Shown one piece after another: positions 61,108-64,000 of a stretch of DNA of 64,000 nucleotides. Every line of letters begins with the position of its first letter. The stretch's first letter is position 1. Both the position numbers and the translations under genes were made by a program. Under the pieces are notes generated by a model. The model saw only the letters and a list, made by a program, of their open reading frames with translations, had not been told where the DNA came from and did no database searches. The stretch comes from Lachnospiraceae bacterium. GTDB taxonomy: Bacteria > Bacillota > Clostridia > Lachnospirales > Lachnospiraceae. The DNA is taken from NCBI GenBank assembly GCA_902363825.1, contig CABJBK010000003.1:186001-250000 (forward strand). The letters are read 5' to 3'.

Positions 61108-61620
61108 TTACTTATCGCCGGTAATCCTGCGCAGGTCGGTGCGATACTTCTTCATCTGATCCGCGAAGGTCTTCTGCGGGCGACCGAGTTCTCTTGCAAT
61201 AGCACGGTCGGAGATGCCCTCCGGGTGATCCTTCCAAAGCTGGATGATGGTATCGGCTTCCGGGTCAAGCTCACGCAGTCTGGTAAAGAGCTGCTCCAGC
61301 AGCATGCGGTCGGCGATGACTTCTTCCATCGGCTTACTGCGGTCGGGAATATAGTCACCGAGGGTGCCGTTGCCATCAGGGAGTGGCTGATCCAGAGAAG
61401 TAATGTCACCTGCTGCGTGGTATTCGCAGCCGATACAGTCACCGTCGCACTTCCAGATGAAGCGGTAGGGACACATGCACCTGCCGTGATCCTGTTCCTT
61501 GTGGCGAATACGGTCGGCTTCCTTATAGAAAGAGTCGTGCTGTTCCTTGGTGACCGGTACTTTTTCGCCGGTGCTGCGAACGTAGATAAAATAGGTCTTC
61601 TGATTGTCATTGTTTTGCAT
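61108..61620 (-). CDS. Early phage regulator with sigma region 4-type HTH
   Basis: The protein has 170 residues. The start follows AAGGAGGG by 8 bp; a longer in-frame start has no ribosome-binding site. A Cys cluster (CMCPYRFIWKCDGDCIGC) is followed by a C-terminal HTH (ITGDK end preceded by HPEGISDRAIARELGRPQKT). It resembles sigma-70 region 4 proteins of clostridial phages and integrative elements. It is the first gene of the prophage and probably sets early expression. Confidence 0.8.
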   Translation of the reverse strand: MQNNDNQKTYFIYVRSTGEKVPVTKEQHDSFYKEADRIRHKEQDHGRCMCPYRFIWKCDGDCIGCEYHAAGDITSLDQPLPDGNGTLGDYIPDRSKPMEEVIADRMLLEQLFTRLRELDPEADTIIQLWKDHPEGISDRAIARELGRPQKTFADQMKKYRTDLRRITGDK

Positions 61621-61632
61621 AATGAAAGCCCT

Positions 61633-61717
61633 CCTTCGGCTTTTGCGAAATGGAGAGCTCCAGACATGCAAAACCAGACCACAGGTAGAGGGCAAACCGA
61701 AGGATTACTCCATTTCG
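61633..61717 (-). promoter_or_regulatory. Interleaved inverted repeats over the leader and ribosome-binding site of the early regulator
   Basis: CCTTCGG (61633) pairs with CCGAAGG (61697), and CGAAATGGAG (61646) pairs with CTCCATTTCG (61708). The pairs cross each other, so they form either a pseudoknot or two exclusive stems. The arm CCGAAGG (minus strand) runs into the ribosome-binding site AGGAGG. Confidence 0.6.
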
Positions 61718-61935
61718 GCTGCACCTCACTTCCGGTGATGGGTACAGTATTTGATTGTTATAGGTAGTCACATGGAACCGGAAACACCCTGCGCAGATGG
61801 CTCCCACGTGCTAAGGCAAGTATGCCATTTTTAGAGATTGAAACCTCGGACACAGGTATGTCCTTTTTGCTGTGCTAACAGGTAAAAACAGGTAGGTTAA
61901 AATGGCCTATGTCTTGAAAAAATAGGCAAAAAAAT

Positions 61936-61957
61936 ACCGGACATAGTCTTGTCCGGT
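61936..61957 (-). terminator. Terminator-like hairpin at the prophage right end
   Basis: ACCGGACA and TGTCCGGT form an 8-bp stem with a 6-nt loop. On the minus strand it is followed by TATTTTTTT. No minus-strand gene ends here in this window, so it may insulate the prophage from read-through or belong to DNA split by the insertion. The rest of 61718-62085 holds a short GGACA/TGTCC hairpin (61848) and no gene I can support. Confidence 0.6.
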
Positions 61958-62085
61958 GACGATTTTAAGAACGCGCAAATAAAAAATAATATCAACAAAT
62001 AACAGCAAACTCTTGAAAAATTCACATTTATGCAGTATGCTAAAATAGTTGAATTGTATTCAGATTCAAATCACGAGGTGAGAGC

Positions 62086-62280
62086 ATGGAAGAAATCATG
62101 AATGACAAATGGATAAGCATAGATGAAGCTGCGGAATATTTAGGAATCAAAACAGTTACTCTTCGCAGCTGGATCAGAAATGGTAAAGAAGGTTTGCCTG
62201 CTCAAAAAATCGGAAAACAGTGGAAGTTTAAAATTTCCGAACTCGATGAATGGGTTAAGAGCGGTAAAAGCGCTGACTGA
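62086..62280 (+). CDS. Small excisionase-type HTH protein before hsdM
   Basis: The protein has 64 residues with GAGGTGAG upstream. KWISIDEAAEYLGIKTVTLR, then WIRNGKEGLPAQKIGKQWKF is a MerR/excisionase-type winged HTH. Such proteins often precede type I restriction genes and may control them. It is 48 bp before hsdM on the same strand. It could instead be an excisionase of the prophage, but its direction argues for the host operon. Confidence 0.82.
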   Translation: MEEIMNDKWISIDEAAEYLGIKTVTLRSWIRNGKEGLPAQKIGKQWKFKISELDEWVKSGKSAD

Positions 62281-62328
62281 TTCAAGGGGGAAAATCGAAG
62301 AAAATCATTAGACAAGGAGCAGACAAAG

Positions 62329-64000
62329 ATGGCTGTCAAGAAAACACAACTATATGCATCGCTGTGGGCGAGCTGTAACAAACTTCGCGGAGGCATGGAT
62401 TCCTCAGAGTATAAGGACTATATCCTGACACTTTTGTTCATGAAGTATGTCACTGATAAATTTAAGAATAAAGGAGCCTATGAAGACATTAAGGTCTTTG
62501 ATAAGGCACATGATAAAGATCCCGATCCGGAGAAACGGACGGGCTGCTCCTTTGATGACTTTATTGCTCTGAAGGGAAAGAAAAACATCGGCGAAGGTAT
62601 GGATAAAATCATAGCACGCCTTGCTGACGAGAATACTGACCTGAAGGGTGTTATTGATATTGCTCATTTTAATGATGAGAAGAAGCTGGGAAGCGGTAAG
62701 GAAATGGTCGATAAGTTGACCGATCTCATATCCATCTTCCAGCGCCCGGAACTCGACTTCTCCCGGAATAAGGCTGAAGGTGATGATATCATCGGAGACG
62801 CCTACGAATATTTGATGCGAAAATTCGCTACAGAAAGCGGGAAGAGCAAGGGACAATTCTATACACCTGCAGAGGTTTCCAGAATCCTCGCCAATGTCGT
62901 GGGAATCAGCCGTTGCACGGACACCAGCGCCACGGTATGCGATCCGGCCTGTGGAAGTGGCAGCCTATTAATTCGAGCTATCGATGCGGCTCCGATTCCG
63001 ATTATGGGATATGGCCAAGAAAAGGAAAGTACCACAGCTGGTCTGGCAAAGATGAATGCCGTCCTGCATCGTAAGGCCGAGATTACCATCAAGAGCGGTA
63101 ACACATTCTCAAATCCGCAGTATCTTGATAAATCCGATAATTCCATACTTGAACGTTTCGATTACATAGTGGCAAATCCGCCCTTCTCTATGAAGAATTG
63201 GCGCGATGGTATTGCCGGTAAAGAATATGGTCGCTTCGAGGGCTATGGGGACACGCCACCGGAAAAGAACGGTGACTATGCTTGGCTCATGCATATCCTT
63301 AAGGCACTGAAGTCAAATGGCAAGGCTGCGGTTATTCTCCCTCATGGTGTTCTGTTCCGCGGAAATGCCGAAGCGACTATTAGAGAAGCAATTATAAAGA
63401 AGCACTGGATCAAGGGCATTATCAGCCTTCCGGCAAACTTGTTTTACGGCACCGGCATAGCCGCCTGTGTGCTCGTGATTGATAAAGAAGGCGCTGCAAA
63501 CCGACAAGGCATCTTTATGATTGATGCCAGCCGTGGGTACGTTAAGGACGGCAACAAGAATCGTTTGCGTGAACGTGATATCTATAGAATCATTACGACG
63601 TTTAATGAGCAGATAACTACAGATCCAAAGTATGCGCGTTTCGTACCAAACGACGAAATTGAAAAGAAAAACGGGTATAACCTGAACATCACTCGCTATA
63701 TTGACTCCACAGATCCGGAAGATATTCAGGATATCTATGCTCACATTCATGGAGGCATCCCTGCGGTTGATATTGATAGTCTGTCTAAGTATTGGGATGT
63801 GTTCCCTTCGCTGAAGGCTGAGTTGCTGACGGCGATTAGCGAAAAGTATTACAGCTTGAATGTGGAGCACGAGAATATCCGTCAGACGATATATAAAAAC
63901 GGCGAGTTCTCAGAATACGGAGAAAAACTTGATGAGGCTTTCGCAGCATGGAAGGCCAAGGAATATCCTGCCCTATCTTCCCTTGATGAAGATGTATCTG
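62329..64000 (+). CDS. hsdM: Type I restriction-modification DNA methyltransferase subunit HsdM (partial)
   Basis: The frame is open from an ATG preceded by AAGGAG to the window edge (557 codons). The N-terminal helical domain (SSEYKDYILTLLFMKYVTDK) is followed by the methyltransferase fold with DPACGSGSLL (residue 205) and NPPF (residue 283). It methylates adenine together with HsdS; HsdS and HsdR should follow beyond the window. The 3' end is not present. Confidence 0.95.
   Translation, partial: MAVKKTQLYASLWASCNKLRGGMDSSEYKDYILTLLFMKYVTDKFKNKGAYEDIKVFDKAHDKDPDPEKRTGCSFDDFIALKGKKNIGEGMDKIIARLADENTDLKGVIDIAHFNDEKKLGSGKEMVDKLTDLISIFQRPELDFSRNKAEGDDIIGDAYEYLMRKFATESGKSKGQFYTPAEVSRILANVVGISRCTDTSATVCDPACGSGSLLIRAIDAAPIPIMGYGQEKESTTAGLAKMNAVLHRKAEITIKSGNTFSNPQYLDKSDNSILERFDYIVANPPFSMKNWRDGIAGKEYGRFEGYGDTPPEKNGDYAWLMHILKALKSNGKAAVILPHGVLFRGNAEATIREAIIKKHWIKGIISLPANLFYGTGIAACVLVIDKEGAANRQGIFMIDASRGYVKDGNKNRLRERDIYRIITTFNEQITTDPKYARFVPNDEIEKKNGYNLNITRYIDSTDPEDIQDIYAHIHGGIPAVDIDSLSKYWDVFPSLKAELLTAISEKYYSLNVEHENIRQTIYKNGEFSEYGEKLDEAFAAWKAKEYPALSSLDEDVS

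Larger units (their letters stand above)
24260..61960 (-). mobile_element. Prophage of a tailed phage (siphophage type)
   Basis: About 37.6 kb with all genes on the minus strand in a canonical order: regulation, replication, packaging, head, tail, lysis, recombinases. All essential modules are present and no gene is obviously broken. Boundaries are estimates: the left end lies between the GrpB-family stop and the recombinase stop, the right end between the early regulator and the HTH gene at 62086. Serine recombinases use att cores too short to find by eye. Long contractile-sheath genes are absent and a major tail tube protein with tape measure is present, so a long non-contractile tail is expected. 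Confidence 0.9.

Noticed and set aside
1..64000. tRNA or rRNA genes
   Set aside because: I looked for cloverleaf and rRNA-like sequences, including near the prophage ends, and saw none.

Overview
The window looks like a gut Lachnospiraceae-type Clostridia chromosome. Supporting signs are an agr-like locus with AgrB, AgrD and a LytTR regulator, clusters of large serine recombinases with zinc ribbons, and a siphophage whose genes match those of Gram-positive temperate phages. The left third is AT-rich and reads mainly on the plus strand. From about 24.3 kb to 61.7 kb the DNA is more GC-rich and every gene is on the minus strand.

Region 1 (1-9,333) is a run of small to medium unrecognised proteins. 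Several share N-terminal or internal motifs. Inside the run sits a 49-residue peptide that looks like an AgrD-type autoinducer precursor with no AgrB beside it. At the end, two copies of a 250-bp repeat flank a 216-residue protein; the second copy is a 5'-truncated gene.

Region 2 (9,397-12,969) is an agr-like quorum-sensing locus: XRE regulator, LytTR response regulator, GHKL kinase, AgrD, AgrB. The kinase lacks the phosphoacceptor-histidine block. Two paired direct-repeat sites with a 21-bp period lie upstream of agrD and downstream of agrB. The second precedes a good promoter and a transcript of about 150 nt ending in a strong terminator, which is placed like an RNAIII-type effector RNA.

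Region 3 (13,011-19,136) holds a sigma-70-like protein whose ribosome-binding site is buried in a hairpin, a stretch of about 570 nt without a gene but full of stems (candidate structured RNA), three small ORFs, and three serine recombinase genes, the middle one without a catalytic domain. Region 4 (19,267-24,305) holds a hypothetical protein, a PD-(D/E)XK (Rpn-like) protein, a KAP-type P-loop NTPase (possible defence gene), a 28-bp triple repeat and a GrpB-family protein.

Region 5 (about 24.3-61.9 kb) is an apparently complete prophage. In transcription order (right to left) it has an early regulator, DUF2800 nuclease, single-strand binding protein, DNA polymerase A, D5-like primase-helicase, VRR-NUC, SNF2 helicase, an ArpU-like late regulator, HNH nuclease, terminases, a ParB-methyltransferase fusion, portal, ClpP protease, capsid, head-tail joining proteins, tail proteins including a GH18-bearing protein, holin, a GH25 lysin, and again a three-gene serine recombinase cassette. 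Three shared promoter-like sites and three copies of another intergenic element mark likely regulatory points.

Region 6 (62,086-64,000) is the start of a host type I restriction-modification operon: a small HTH protein and hsdM, which runs off the window.
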